Source: Oncomelania hupensis (taxonomy: Eukaryota; Mollusca; Gastropoda; Littorinimorpha; Pomatiopsidae). Taken from it: a stretch of DNA of 64,000 nucleotides. Made by a program: the position numbers and the translations under genes. Below, piece after piece: positions 28,096 to 40,892 of the stretch. The notes beneath the pieces are model-generated. The model saw nothing but the letters and a program-made list of their open reading frames with translations, was not told the DNA's origin and did no database searches. Each line of letters opens with the position of its first letter. Within the stretch, counting starts at the first letter, position 1. Location: positions 42,073,243-42,137,242 of the forward strand of contig CM072511.1 of assembly GCA_036898135.1 (NCBI GenBank). Direction: 5' to 3'.

Positions 28096-31000
28096 CTAAT
28101 GATGAGGATGATTATGATAATGACGCCTCTGCTGCTGCTGATGATGATAACGATACAATTAATGACGAAGAAATCCAGGGCCTAATTGTTTGGAAGGAAC
28201 AAAACGGTCGTTCTATGTCTAAACTGCTTCTTGCTACAATATAAAAATATAATCTCACCCATCCGCAAAAGATGTTGATGGCCGCATGGAAGGTTTCCAT
28301 AGCCCCTGTCGCCATGGTAACGCGCATGACCTTGGCAATGGCCCGGATAATGATCTGCAAGACCCCGAGATAGTACAAGATGGAGATTGTGGCGCTGAAG
28401 AAAATAATAGTTGACATGACCTGTAGAGAATTAAAACAAAAGATTTAGGAGAAAGATCAATGGACGCCAAACCTGTTTTACTAATATTGAGACGTTTGTA
28501 AAGTAAGCCTAATTTATTGTTTGATTACTTGATTGGTAGATGTGGGGTTGGCTGGTTGCTTGCTTTGCTGGTTAGATATTGTGATCGACTTTATTACCAA
28601 CCGAGGCAGTAAATGCAGGTTCACTTAATATTTTTTTTTAAATTATTAAGATAAATTGTTTAGTAAGCATCTACTCCACTGATTTAGAGCTCCAAAATTA
28701 TCAATATTAATAGTAGGTCTAGAGTAGCCGTGGGTCATTACATTACATTACATGGTTATTGCTTTAGGTCCAGCGGACCCTTCCGAGCCAAAACAGGACC
28801 GAACAACCCCCAATCCGCATAAAAGATCTGTTGAAACAACCCTATTGGTAAAACTGAAGGCTCTCCACCAGCCAGTCACTTTACAATAAAGACATCCCAC
28901 GCAGGGGACGCTGAGGCTATACTCTAATTTATCGAACCCCCGTTTACAAAAACAAAATAGAATGCAAACATCATTAAACAATATCAACAAAACACATACA
29001 TATAAAATGCCTACATTGCTAAATAATAACATCATAGGAAGCCCTAGTGACCACCTGGCAGAAAGCGTCCAATATTTCCAAGCTGATCCAACAGACCTCA
29101 CACACAAATAAGGAGTCTTGTCCGGGAAGAGTTTTCAAGAAAAAAGGTAGGTGACTGGTCTAGCGAAGAAGAAGATAGTATAGCAGATTGATATAACAGA
29201 GCAGGAATGAGAAAGAACAAATGATAAAGACAGCGACAGTGGGAATTTAAAGCACTAAATTTCCAGAAAGTGGGGATACTATTTATACTGAAACCCCCGG
29301 CACCCCAACGGGGGGAGCCGTGGGTCACGGACCAGTGACCCTCATGAAGTCATAACTATTAGGGCCAGAGGCATGTGTGCCTGCATGACTTTTCATTCTA
29401 TGCTTTCATGACATGCTATTACTTACTCTAAAGGCAAAGAAGTGTTGGTAGTAGGTGTCACCGAAGACGAAAATGACACCGGTCTCTGTAAAATTCATGT
29501 AGTCGGTCATACGGGCGGACATCCATGTGAATGCAGCCCTCCCCCAAGATGTTCGCAGCACCAACAAAGCAAAGATAAATTGGAGCATCAACCCCCAGCA
29601 TACCGGACGCCACACAACCTGAACGATATTGCATTCACAAATTTCAAATGCAAACCGATCAGCTATGTTGTTATTATCAATTCTGCAGTAGTTGCAGTTG
29701 TTATAGGCATCACCATCGTTGCTATGTAAACGCAAAATGTCTGATGTTTTTAAATTGTAGGTAACTGCTGCATTATTCAGCCCTCTGAACAATTTATAAG
29801 AACATTATTACATGAACACTGTAGCGTTTTAATACCCAATACGCTTATCATTTTTAATTATCATCAATCAACACACTTATCCTATTCAGAAAAAAAAAAC
29901 AGTTACTAAATTGTGTCTACAAACGTATACGCAAATATTTGAGAGATGGACGTTTTGGGGATGATAGGTTACCATAACAATAATGTTGTACGCACACAAT
30001 AGAGCCAAATGAATAAGATACTAACTTTCCTTGGCTGATGGGAGCAGAGAAACATGAGGGTGACTAGCACAGCAAGACCAGCAGCGGACATCAGGTTCTG
30101 TGGCCTCCTCATTGCTACGTCAAAAATTAGGAAAAGGATGATAAGAACGACGACTAAGGCGATGACGCACCTGTATGCAGAAACTACAGATGTTTAATCC
30201 CATTCAGTAATCAGAGCCTTGAGCAACTCTATATAACAACAATTACAAAGAAAATCATATCCTATCCCGTAACTCGAAGAACGTTGGGAAACCACAGTTG
30301 ATCGTTTAACAAGCGTATTCCATCTTTCTTTATCCTCAGCAATCCTCATGGCTTCGCTCAGTGTCAAGCCAGTCCATTCTGGAATGTTGTTCTCCCACCT
30401 CTTTTTTGTCTCCATCTTCTTCTGCCTTCTTGCACCGTGCCTTGCAGGATGGTCTCTGCAAGTCCCAATACTCTGGTGGCGTGGCCACACCATCGGAGTT
30501 TCCTTTTCTTCACCAATGTGAGCATGTCATCGTGTTGTCCAATAGCTTGTGTGATGGTCTGTCGGACTTCGTCGTTGGTAATGTGCTGGGTATAGGAAAT
30601 GCCCAGAAGTCTTCTGTAGCACCTCATCTCTATGCTTTGTATTCTGCGTTGTAGATCTGCTGTGAGGGTCCATGTTTCGCAAGCGTATAGGAAGCTGAAG
30701 ATGACAAGGGAGCGCACCAGCCTTACCTTGGAATGTAGACTGATGGTCCTGTCTTTCCAAATGGGCTTCAACCTTGTCAGGGCAGCAGTTGTTTGTGCGA
30801 TACTGGAGAGGACTTCCTGTCGGGCCCCACTGTCTGATACAATGGCTCCTAAATATTTGAAGCTATGTAAAGTGTTGAGGGATTGGCCTTGGACTTTGAT
30901 GTTCGTGTTGATGTAATTGGTGTTGTTGGTCATCATTTTGGTCTTCTCTGCACTTATTTCCATTCCATAGGCTCTGGAGGTGGTGTCAAGCCTCTGTACC

Positions 31001-33644
31001 AGCTGTTCTTCTTGTTCCACTCCAGCCAACCCATCAATGTCATCCGCAAAACAAAGAAAATCATCAGCATCCAAAAAAAAAAAAAGTCTCTAGCAGCAGA
31101 ACCACCACAATCAACAACAAAAGCAACAGAACGGAAATAACCAACAACTACAGCAGCATTGAGCTGTGTAATTGCAGTGTCTATAGTAGATTGAGAAGCA
31201 GCAGAAACATCAGTATCAGCAGCAGAAGTAGAAACATAATAGCAGCAGCCGCAACAGCTCTAAGCTTCTATGGTAGCAGTAGCTGCAACAGAACAAAGCA
31301 GAACTAGCGGTCAAAATAAAGTAGAAACAATAATTTCATTATCGAAATCGGCAGTAGGCTGACAAATGGCAGATTTTAAATTAATGTACTTACTTAGGCC
31401 AACTTACTCACTCATTCGCTTTTCTACGTTTCATATATTATTTTTAATCTACAGTTTGTGAGTTAGTTAGCAAGCTAGTTAATCACTTAGATAGTTGGAT
31501 AGATTTTCTTTATTTCTGTATTTCTCAACCCGAAATGTGTTCCACTTTAATCAGCCTGGATAGAAACAGAGGAAGATAAAAACTTAAAGTTAAACATAAG
31601 CCTACTCACCCATCAACCAAGCGAGAATGCCTTCTGTACTTTCTCTGGCATGGATTCAGGCAGAAGCTTAAAACTTTACTTTTCACTCTGTGAGTGCAAC
31701 CGCTTGTCTCCAAATATTTCCATGCTATAACCACCACCACTATCAGGGTGAAGACGAGTAGACGCACCGAGTGTTCACTCCCGAACTCATGTTGGAAGGA
31801 GAAACAAACGTAGGCGATGAACAGCCCGAAGAGAACGTATCTCAAAAATAGCTTCAACCGCTCTCCCCAGTTCCTCCACAGACGAACCACAAAATCACGA
31901 GCGCTGAGACAAGGGAAACAAATCTTTGCATTGTCACACACCGCATTAGGGGAAGGGGTTGCCTCCCACGTTGTTGGTGTTTTTGACTCCATCTCCCTCT
32001 TTGACGTCCTGGTTAGCGGCCGCATTGTTTTCAACGTCATCAACATTTGTGGTTAGCTTCTCTAGCTGAAAGTGGGAAAAATAATAAATTATAGGCAAAC
32101 AGTGCTGATTTATAAGTACAGCAACCACTGTGCTGAATTATCAGTTCTGATCATCCTTTTCAGATCTACCCGACATACTTTCTTGACTGTCTAATTGTAA
32201 TACACTTAATTATCTTTCCTATTGTTCATAGAGCGTGATTACAATTTTTTAAAATAATAATCATAATCTGAAAATGACATACATAATTATTTAACAGAAA
32301 TTGTGACTTCGGTTTCTGTAAATAGGTTCACATAATTATTTTGTTATTTATTTTATTATTTTTTTTAAAGTCTATATTATTCTCTTTATTTCCAATCCAT
32401 TTTTGTTTTGTCGAGAATCTTAGCAAAAGGTAAATTGCCGTTGCTCAGCGGTAGGGCGATCGCCTGGCACACCAAAGACCCACGTTCGAATCGCGTGGAG
32501 GGCAAGATAAAACTGACCATTTTCACTCTCTATCCTAGCAGTAGGCCTATGATTGGTCTGGAGATTCAGTGTTGATTTAGGTCCATATTATATCCTTTTT
32601 CCTTGGGATGGTGATCTTCGTCTGCCAGATCACCAAATGGTAAGTGTAGAGGTTAAACCTCAATGTTCATTCATTCTTAGCAAAATTGACCAGGAAACCG
32701 ACCACCTTCAGAAGTATTCTCAACACGACTGTTGGTTAGCCAGCTAATATCAATTCCACCCTCACAGTCTCCAAATCAACGAAATCCAGTAGGAGCAAAG
32801 ACAGCGTCTCACAGCATACAGAGAACTACACCTAAAATCTTAAGTGTTGTGACACACACCATGCTAATATGAAATTAAAATATTTGTTCAGATTTATTTA
32901 CACATTCCGGATCTAATAACTTAATCTGTAGCCAACAGAATAAATATTTAGAATATATATACTTTTAACAACAATTTAATTCTGATGCGCATGCGCGGTC
33001 TGATGCGCAAGCACTGTTCACAGCAAACCTTAGGTTTTGGTGCTACTAAAGCGTGGTCCAAATTAAAATTAGTAATTATAACACTGTGAATTACCGGTAT
33101 CCCTGTGAATTACACAGGACAAGTGTTAATTACCATTATCACCGTTGCACTGCCTGTAACTGCAGGTTTTGGTGCTAGTAGCCATAATTAAACATGATCA
33201 CGTAAAAATCGTAATTATCAAGTAAAAATGTGAATTATGTGAGAATGAGAATTTTCGGTTTGGCGTATTTCCAGGCGGATTGCTACAGCCAAAACTGAAA
33301 GTTAAACAGGATCCCTCGAAGATATTTGTACTTTTTCAATGATAATTGAAATTATCCCTTGATACTTATAATTATCCCATGATATGTGTAACTATCAGGT
33401 TTTTGGCGCTAGTAGGCCGTCATAGATTGCGCTCAAGAAAAAAACATCATAGGTTTCGTACCAAAACCAACGGTACATAATCATAAATGTGAATAATGCT
33501 GTGATGGGCTCAGAACTAAACTGCTCAGAAAACAAATAGGTAACCTACCTCATACTGTGTCCCAACTTCCACATTCACTGCAGTTTCATCTGCGCTGTCT
33601 TCAGTGATGCCAGTGGTCGCTCCTTTGTGCTGCATACCCGCCAT
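25450..33644 (-). CDS. Concentrative nucleoside transporter (SLC28/CNT family), divergent
   Basis: Sodium- or proton-coupled nucleoside uptake carrier of the plasma membrane by homology. Minus-strand exons: 33644-33549, 32065-31610 (internal junction unresolved), 30170-30026, 29618-29427, 28420-28259, 27803-27678, 27128-27004, 26809-26626, 26387-26118, 25650-25450; GT-AG borders and phases chain from 31610 to the TGA at 25450. Family signatures include an acidic soluble N-terminus, several membrane helices, SASFMSAPAALAMSKLFYP, GAVAAIGVVSHI, LICSYLLWPVVFLLGV, VFVNEFIAYEDL and RSETLATYALCGF. The canonical GQTEAPL loop reads GWAESIM, and GFAN-SS reads GFSDLMA. Exon 2 starts in frame A (LEKLTTNVDD) but that frame stops at TAA near 31951, while the downstream exon is in frame B, and no GT-AG pair joins them. 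An extra small exon, an indel, or a start at ATG 32046 are possible. Introns hold a LINE fragment and SINEs. Confidence 0.9.
27841..28180. repeat. GAT-rich microsatellite block in a transporter intron
   Basis: Mixed GATGAC/GATGTT triplets at 27841-27975 and a clean GAT array at 28044-28094, between the exons 28420-28259 and 27803-27678. Confidence 0.9.
28738..29315 (-). repeat. Family D retroposon (SINE-like), copy 1, with 12-bp target duplication
   Basis: 578 bp. On the minus strand it starts with the GC hairpin CCCCCCGTTGGGG/CCGGGGG, has TATAAATAG about 25 bp further, a conserved body, and ends with GGGTCCGCTGGACC, AAGCAATAA and a short ATGTA repeat tail. The 12 bp agccgtgggtca flank it exactly at 28726-28737 and 29316-29327. 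It lies in the transporter intron between the exons 29618-29427 and 28420-28259. Three other copies occur in the window. Confidence 0.88.
29628..30025. other. Transporter intron, no feature recognised
   Basis: Intron between exons 30170-30026 and 29618-29427. It is AT-rich, without a repeat family seen elsewhere in the window. Confidence 0.4.
30240..31074 (-). pseudogene. RTE/endonuclease-RT type LINE fragment in a transporter intron
   Basis: Reverse transcriptase C-terminal half. The frame 31074-30364 begins at the catalytic box (CFADDIDGLAG), continues through GMEISAEKTKMM, LGAIVSDSG, LYACETWTLTAD, MRCYRRLLGISY and LRWCGHATRV, and ends in GTVQEGRRR. The tail KRWENNIPEWTGLTLSEAMR continues in another frame to about 30240, so a frameshift lies near 30410-30430. 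A GATAGGATA tail follows the stop. The element is 5'-truncated, within the intron between 31610 and 30170 and in the same strand as the host gene. The same tail occurs at 22436-22665. Confidence 0.88.
31080..31605. other. Transporter intron with CAG/CAA-rich sequence
   Basis: Imperfect AGCAGCAGAA/CAACAAC triplets at about 31090-31300, then unremarkable sequence. No exon is seen. Confidence 0.45.
32066..32428. other. First transporter intron, left part
   Basis: AT-rich sequence upstream of exon 2. Nothing is recognised before the SINE A copy. Confidence 0.4.
32429..32674 (+). repeat. SINE family A, copy 2, with 11-bp target duplication
   Basis: 246 bp with tRNA-like head GCCGTTGCTCAGCGGTAGGG (A box) and CCACGTTCGAATCGC (B box), and the same body and TTCATTCATT-type tail as 20862-21095. 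The 11 bp tcttagcaaaa flank it at 32418-32428 and 32675-32685. It sits in the first intron of the transporter. Confidence 0.9.
33020..33420. repeat. Three-copy motif region, possible MITE remnants
   Basis: An AGGTTTTGGTGCTAGTAG motif occurs at 33032, 33164 and 33397 in the same direction, separated by many copies of GTAATTATC/GATAATTA-like words. Periodic spacing (132 and 233 bp) suggests decayed related units in the first intron of the transporter. Confidence 0.5.
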
Positions 33645-33881
33645 GTTTTTTTCCTTTCAAGGCAATACTTTCTGCCACTTTGTGCTAAAATGTGTACCCA
33701 ACTGTCACAGTTATTTACATGCTGATTGCCTTTCGCTCTGTGTACGTTCAAGCTTGTGTGTCTATCGTATTCCTTGGTCTAGTTTAGGCTACTGCACATG
33801 AATATACAGAAACACAGCATAGCAACCGTGACGAACCAAAGCTCGTGGCTCCTCAGCACAGACATGATTCTGTGAAGTAGT

Positions 33882-34579
33882 TAGTTATTCATTGCATACT
33901 GGGTCCAGCGGACTGCCAAGAGCCCAATCAGGACCACAAAATCAAAACCACAACTTGGTTAAAGAGGACTCACTCATGATTCGTATAAAGGTCTGCTGAA
34001 ACAACCCTAGTGCAACCCTGGTAACACTTAAGACACTCCACCAGTCGGTCACTTTACAATAAAGGCATCCCACGCAGGAGACTCTGAGGCTATACTCTAA
34101 TTTATCGAACCCCCGTTTACAAAAGCAATGGCTTGAAAAAGATTTGAATAAAAATCGAAATATTACGTCGGACATCAACTTGGGTGTTGCTCAACTTGGG
34201 TTTTGTTCACCTCATACAAAACAGAATATAAACATCATTATAAAATATTAACAAAACACAAACATATAAAATGCCTACATTGCTAAATAATAATATCATA
34301 GGAAGCCCTAGTGACCACTTGACAGAAAGCGTCCAATATACCCAAACTGACCAAACAGACCTCATACACAAATGAGGAGTTTTGGAAGAGTTTTCAAGAA
34401 AAAAAGGTAGGTGACTGGTCTAGCGAAGAAGATAGTAAGCATATAAGCTTAATAGGTTAACAGAGTAGGATTGAGAAATAACAAAGGAGAAAGACAGCGA
34501 CAGTGGGAATTTAAAGCACTACATTTCCAGAAAGTGGGGATACTCTTTATTCCTAAATCCCCCTGCACTCCCACGGGGG
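33882..34579 (-). repeat. Family D retroposon, copy 2
   Basis: 698 bp, same ends as copy 1: minus-strand start CCCCCGTGGGAGTGCAGGGGG, end GGACCC-GCAATGAATAACTAA. Flanks at 33869-33881 and 34580-34592 agree at 11 of 13 positions, an aged target duplication. An extra stretch of about 95 bp (34125-34220) is absent from the other copies. It starts about 240 bp upstream of the transporter ATG, so it may sit in its promoter. Confidence 0.85.
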
Positions 34580-34769
34580 TCTTTTAAGTAGTCAACCAGC
34601 GTGTTCTTGATGGCATATCCTCTCTGTAGGGACCGGATGCTCGGAGGTAGTCTCCCTTTCTACACTCTGAAAATCCACAGACGATAACAGGACTTTTATA
34701 GCTTTATGGTAAGCTTACTTTTACACAGCTAGCTACAGTATCGAATCACCACGTCGTCACCCGGGCAAC

Positions 34770-37776
<3,007 letters not shown>

Positions 37777-38367
37777 ACCAACTTTGCCTGCCAACTCATC
37801 AGGAATCGTCATTTTAGACACTGTGCGATCAGTATTGTAGATATCTGCAATATGACAGAATTTATATTTTCTTAGCGCTTAATTATTTACATTTTAATAT
37901 GCACTGAAGAAGTGTATATGATCAAAACATAAAAGAATATTAATACTATCGTCACTGTACTGCACCATTCCTTTATCAATGTTGTTTAAAATGGTTGCCT
38001 GTCAACAACAATACATTTTTGTTGGTGATGCTATAATTCATACCACCATCAACACTCGATACAAAGTTTCCTGCAAAACTAAATATGTTTGGCAATGCCT
38101 GTACATTACAAGTGGAGTTGCAATTAATGTATTTACATCTATGCACAGCAAAAACAAACTTTATGTAGCCAGACACAGCAAACACAAACTTTATGTAGCC
38201 AGACCCATGTTTAATAGAAGTTTCACACCTATCAAATAGTTCACGCAAAGAGTAATAGATTTTTTTTAGCTTACCATCCTCACAATCCACACGATCATAG
38301 CATGCTGACTCTCCATCATCTGCCTCAAAATCCACTCGATTTTGGCCACATGCTGACTCTCCCTCAC
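37777..38367 (-). CDS. Two candidate exons of an unrecognised gene
   Basis: Minus-strand segments with good splice sites: 38367-38274 (acceptor TTTTTGCAG, donor GTAAGC) encoding GEGESACGQNRVDFEADDGE followed by SACYDRVDCEDG, with an internal duplication of GESAC-RVD-E; and about 37846-37777 (acceptor ATATTGCAG, donor GTATGT) encoding DIYNTDRTVSKMTIPDELAG. The phases fit each other (phase 1). No family is recognised, and neither the start nor the end is found. The hAT-like exon at 39928-39773 could splice to them in phase, but that element has its own ends, so a link is doubtful. Confidence 0.3.
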
Positions 38368-38630
38368 CTGCAAAAATAAAAGTGATGGTCTAAGTACAAC
38401 ACAGTTTAATATTAATTCCTTAATAAAAAAACTGGAGAAGGGAAGGGGTATGGAGAGGGGGGGTGGTACAGTTTGAAACATTTTTTTTAACTCAGCAGAA
38501 CATAGTAGACTACATTTACAAACTTACTGTAACGTAACCAAATTTCATTATCAAATGTCATTTGTTGAAGACTAATGGAAGAAGATGATGATTAATGATT
38601 ATGGTAAACAAACAACCTACCATTCCCAGC

Positions 38631-38985
38631 TAACCACAATTTCGGGGCCCGGCAGCCCGATGGGGCCCGGATCGGGCTACCGATCGGGGCCCGATCGGGC
38701 AAATGGAAATTGGAACCGACTCGGGCCCGATTCGGGCAAAGATCGGGCGATCGTCGGGCTACCCGAAACTTACCCGATCGTAACCCCACGTTCGCCAAAC
38801 AGTAGCCCGACTTTCGATAAAGATTGGGCGATCGTCGGGGTACCCAAAAACTTACCCGACCGTAACCCAACCTTTGCCGAACGGTAACCCGATTCCGGCA
38901 CAGATCGGGCGTATACGTGATACCCAACACCAACCCTATTGTAACCCAACTTAAACCAGAAACACCCCCGATAATGCCCCATCCC
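38631..38985. repeat. GATCGGGC-rich tandem repeat, period about 81 bp
   Basis: GC-rich block (much richer than its surroundings) with GATYGGGCGATCGTCGGG at 38741, 38822 and a decayed form at 38903, an 81-bp period, and shorter GGGCCCGAT words before 38740. The left end CCCAGCTAACCA resembles the inverse of TGGTTTGCTGGG at 40880-40891, beside which a second GGGC-rich block lies. Probably internal repeats of a DNA transposon. Confidence 0.7.
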
Positions 38986-39332
38986 TGGCCAATGCTGATT
39001 TACCCTAAAATTATATCCCACATATTGTCAGGGGTGGGAATTGCTGAAGTGAAAAATAAAGAAAACTAGAGGGGTCCGGAAAATTTTCAAAATCAAGAAC
39101 ATAATAAGTGCAATCTGGCGTATTCTGATTGCAAAATGTAAGTAGTTTTGAAGTATGAAAAACATTCTTTTTTGTCTTTTTTTCTTGTGCTTTTTGTTTG
39201 AATGACCAAAGAATATAATGCTGTGATGTAGTGCTGATAAACAATGTACAACTAACAGACACGTAGCATAAAGAAAATAACATAAATTCAAAAAGGATTT
39301 TTGTATATAACTGTATACATGTACAGTGATTA

Positions 39333-39336
<4 letters not shown>

Positions 39337-39401
<65 letters not shown>
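39337..39401. repeat. (AG)n microsatellite inside the hAT-like element
   Basis: About 65 bp of perfect GA repeat next to a short CA array. Confidence 0.95.
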
Positions 39402-39404
<3 letters not shown>

Positions 39405-39772
39405 GTACACACACACACACATAAAATTTGCACATAGTAGCTGAACATGTACACAGCTGTATATTGGTTTAAACAAATATTTTTATTCAACATCTGAATA
39501 TCAGCTGTCAAAACTAAACATAGCTCCAACATCAATATGGCAAGCAATGACATTCCAACTTGCTCTTCAGCTAAAACAACCAAAGAAAAAGAAAACATAT
39601 TTCCAGATTTGCCTAGAAGGATAAATATAAAAAAATTACCTGAACAGCATTCCCAAGGCACAAGGACTGAATGAGCACCATTCAATACTAGTTCTAACTC
39701 TTCTGAATGCACCAAATGTTCAAGTCAGTACACACAAAGAAGACAAAAGATATCACACTCACACAAACTGCA

Positions 39773-39928
39773 GTATGCTGTGCCTGGCTTCTTCAGCTTG
39801 CGAATAAATAGGCTGAGCCGATCATCATTGACTTCGTACTCCAACCAATCCCACCTCCATTTGTTTTTGACGCCAAAACCTTCTTGAAAAGTTTCACCAC
39901 GCTGTACAATCATAGCCTTTAAAGACAT
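39773..39928 (-). pseudogene. Truncated N-terminal fragment of a hAT-type protein
   Basis: Minus-strand frame starting MSLKAMIVQRGETFQEGFGV, then WRWDWLEYEVNDDRLSLFIRK and KPGTAYCSLC, ending at a GTGAGT donor. The WLE-x-KL-KPG-A-C-x2-C pattern resembles the N-terminus of BED-like zinc-finger transposases, with only the first Cys pair left. The start ATG lies in the element near its right end, as expected for its transposase gene. No DDE or dimerisation domain remains. Confidence 0.5.
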
Positions 39929-40123
39929 GATGGCGGCGATTAAGTACAACGACCTCGACCTCTCACTTCCGGTGAGACTTCTGTTGCGCTGTGTCTAAAC
40001 ACCGCAATAGTGTAAAAAAAATTTTTTTAAAAATTTTTTTGGCGGAAGCATTGTTTTTGGCGGATGGGATTTTTTTAATGGGGGAAATCCGCCAAATGGC
40101 GGACAATTCCCACCCCTGATTGT

Positions 40124-40699
40124 TTATGATATGTGATTGCATGAAGAAAGAATTGAGATGTCTGGTGTTAATAGGGACTGTCGGCACAGGCGTTTTTGTT
40201 TTCGGAAGTCCTTGGTGTGTCCCCACTTAAGTATTTACACACTATTTCTATAACGATATAGCCTATATTAACGTGATCTTCGTCGCTATCGAAATCGTGT
40301 GTAAATACATAAACGAAAGGCATAGCACCCAAAAACAACTACAGTGAAATAAGTTTTCGCAGGCAAACACAATATCCGAGCACATGCAACTGTAGAAGAA
40401 AACTGTAGAAAATCGGCGCCTAAGTACAACCGGAAAAGACCAGCAGTAATGGGCACGGAAATTTACCCTTGGCTTATAATGTATAAATAAATACAATAGT
40501 TAAAAGAAACACTTTACCAAAATATTATACATATTGTATGATAAAAATTATGAATTATAAGCACAATTAAATAATGATATCTTGCTGAATTGATTTTGTA
40601 TAAATATTTTTCACATACGTACGCCGCAGCATATGTGAAGCAGACGAAACATTCCAGACAGTTTAGCCAATTAGAAGCGAGAGTAGGCCTATGTTAGCG
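40124..40699. other. Spacer between elements, nothing recognised
   Basis: AT-rich sequence without domain, repeat family or RNA. Confidence 0.4.
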
Positions 40700-40719
40700 T
40701 GTGCGCAGCGTGTCTTTGT

Positions 40720-40891
40720 GGTGGGGCAGAATCGGGCGGCAGACGGGAGGGCGAATCGTTACGCATCCACATTTCTCGACTCCGCTACTCATCGGGTTTT
40801 TGTAGGGCTATGTGGGTCCCTACTAAAACCCGACAAAAGTCGGGATGCCCTATGCGGCCCGAGTGGGGCCCTGATCGGGCTGGTTTGCTGG
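40720..40891. repeat. GGGC-rich terminal segment of a DNA element
   Basis: Contains AATCGGGCGG, CCCGACAAAAGTCGGG (hairpin), GGGGCCCTGATCGGGC and the end TGGTTTGCTGGG. Composition and words match the block at 38631-38985, so both may be ends of one repeat family. It directly abuts the C-terminal part of the Myb-like gene. Confidence 0.5.
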
Positions 40892-40892
40892 G

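Larger units (their letters stand above)
39029..40118 (-). mobile_element. hAT-like deletion derivative with 5-bp target duplication
   Basis: 1090 bp bounded by CAGGGGTGGGAATTG and CAATTCCCACCCCTG. The 5 bp attgt occurs on both sides (39024-39028, 40119-40123). A single transposase-like N-terminal exon is kept on the minus strand (about 39928-39773); the remaining interior holds a (GA)n array and no catalytic domain. The GTGCAATCTGG motif links it to the MITE at 23436-23857. Confidence 0.8.

Noticed and set aside
28738..29315. Solo LTR interpretation of family D (TATAAA near the 5' end)
   Set aside because: Target duplications are 12 bp, copies end in short repeat tails, and TG...CA ends are absent; this fits target-primed retroposition.
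38585..38933. Open frames on both strands through the GATCGGGC block
   Set aside because: Both simply follow the tandem repeat; Gly/Pro/Arg-rich readings with no start context or domain.
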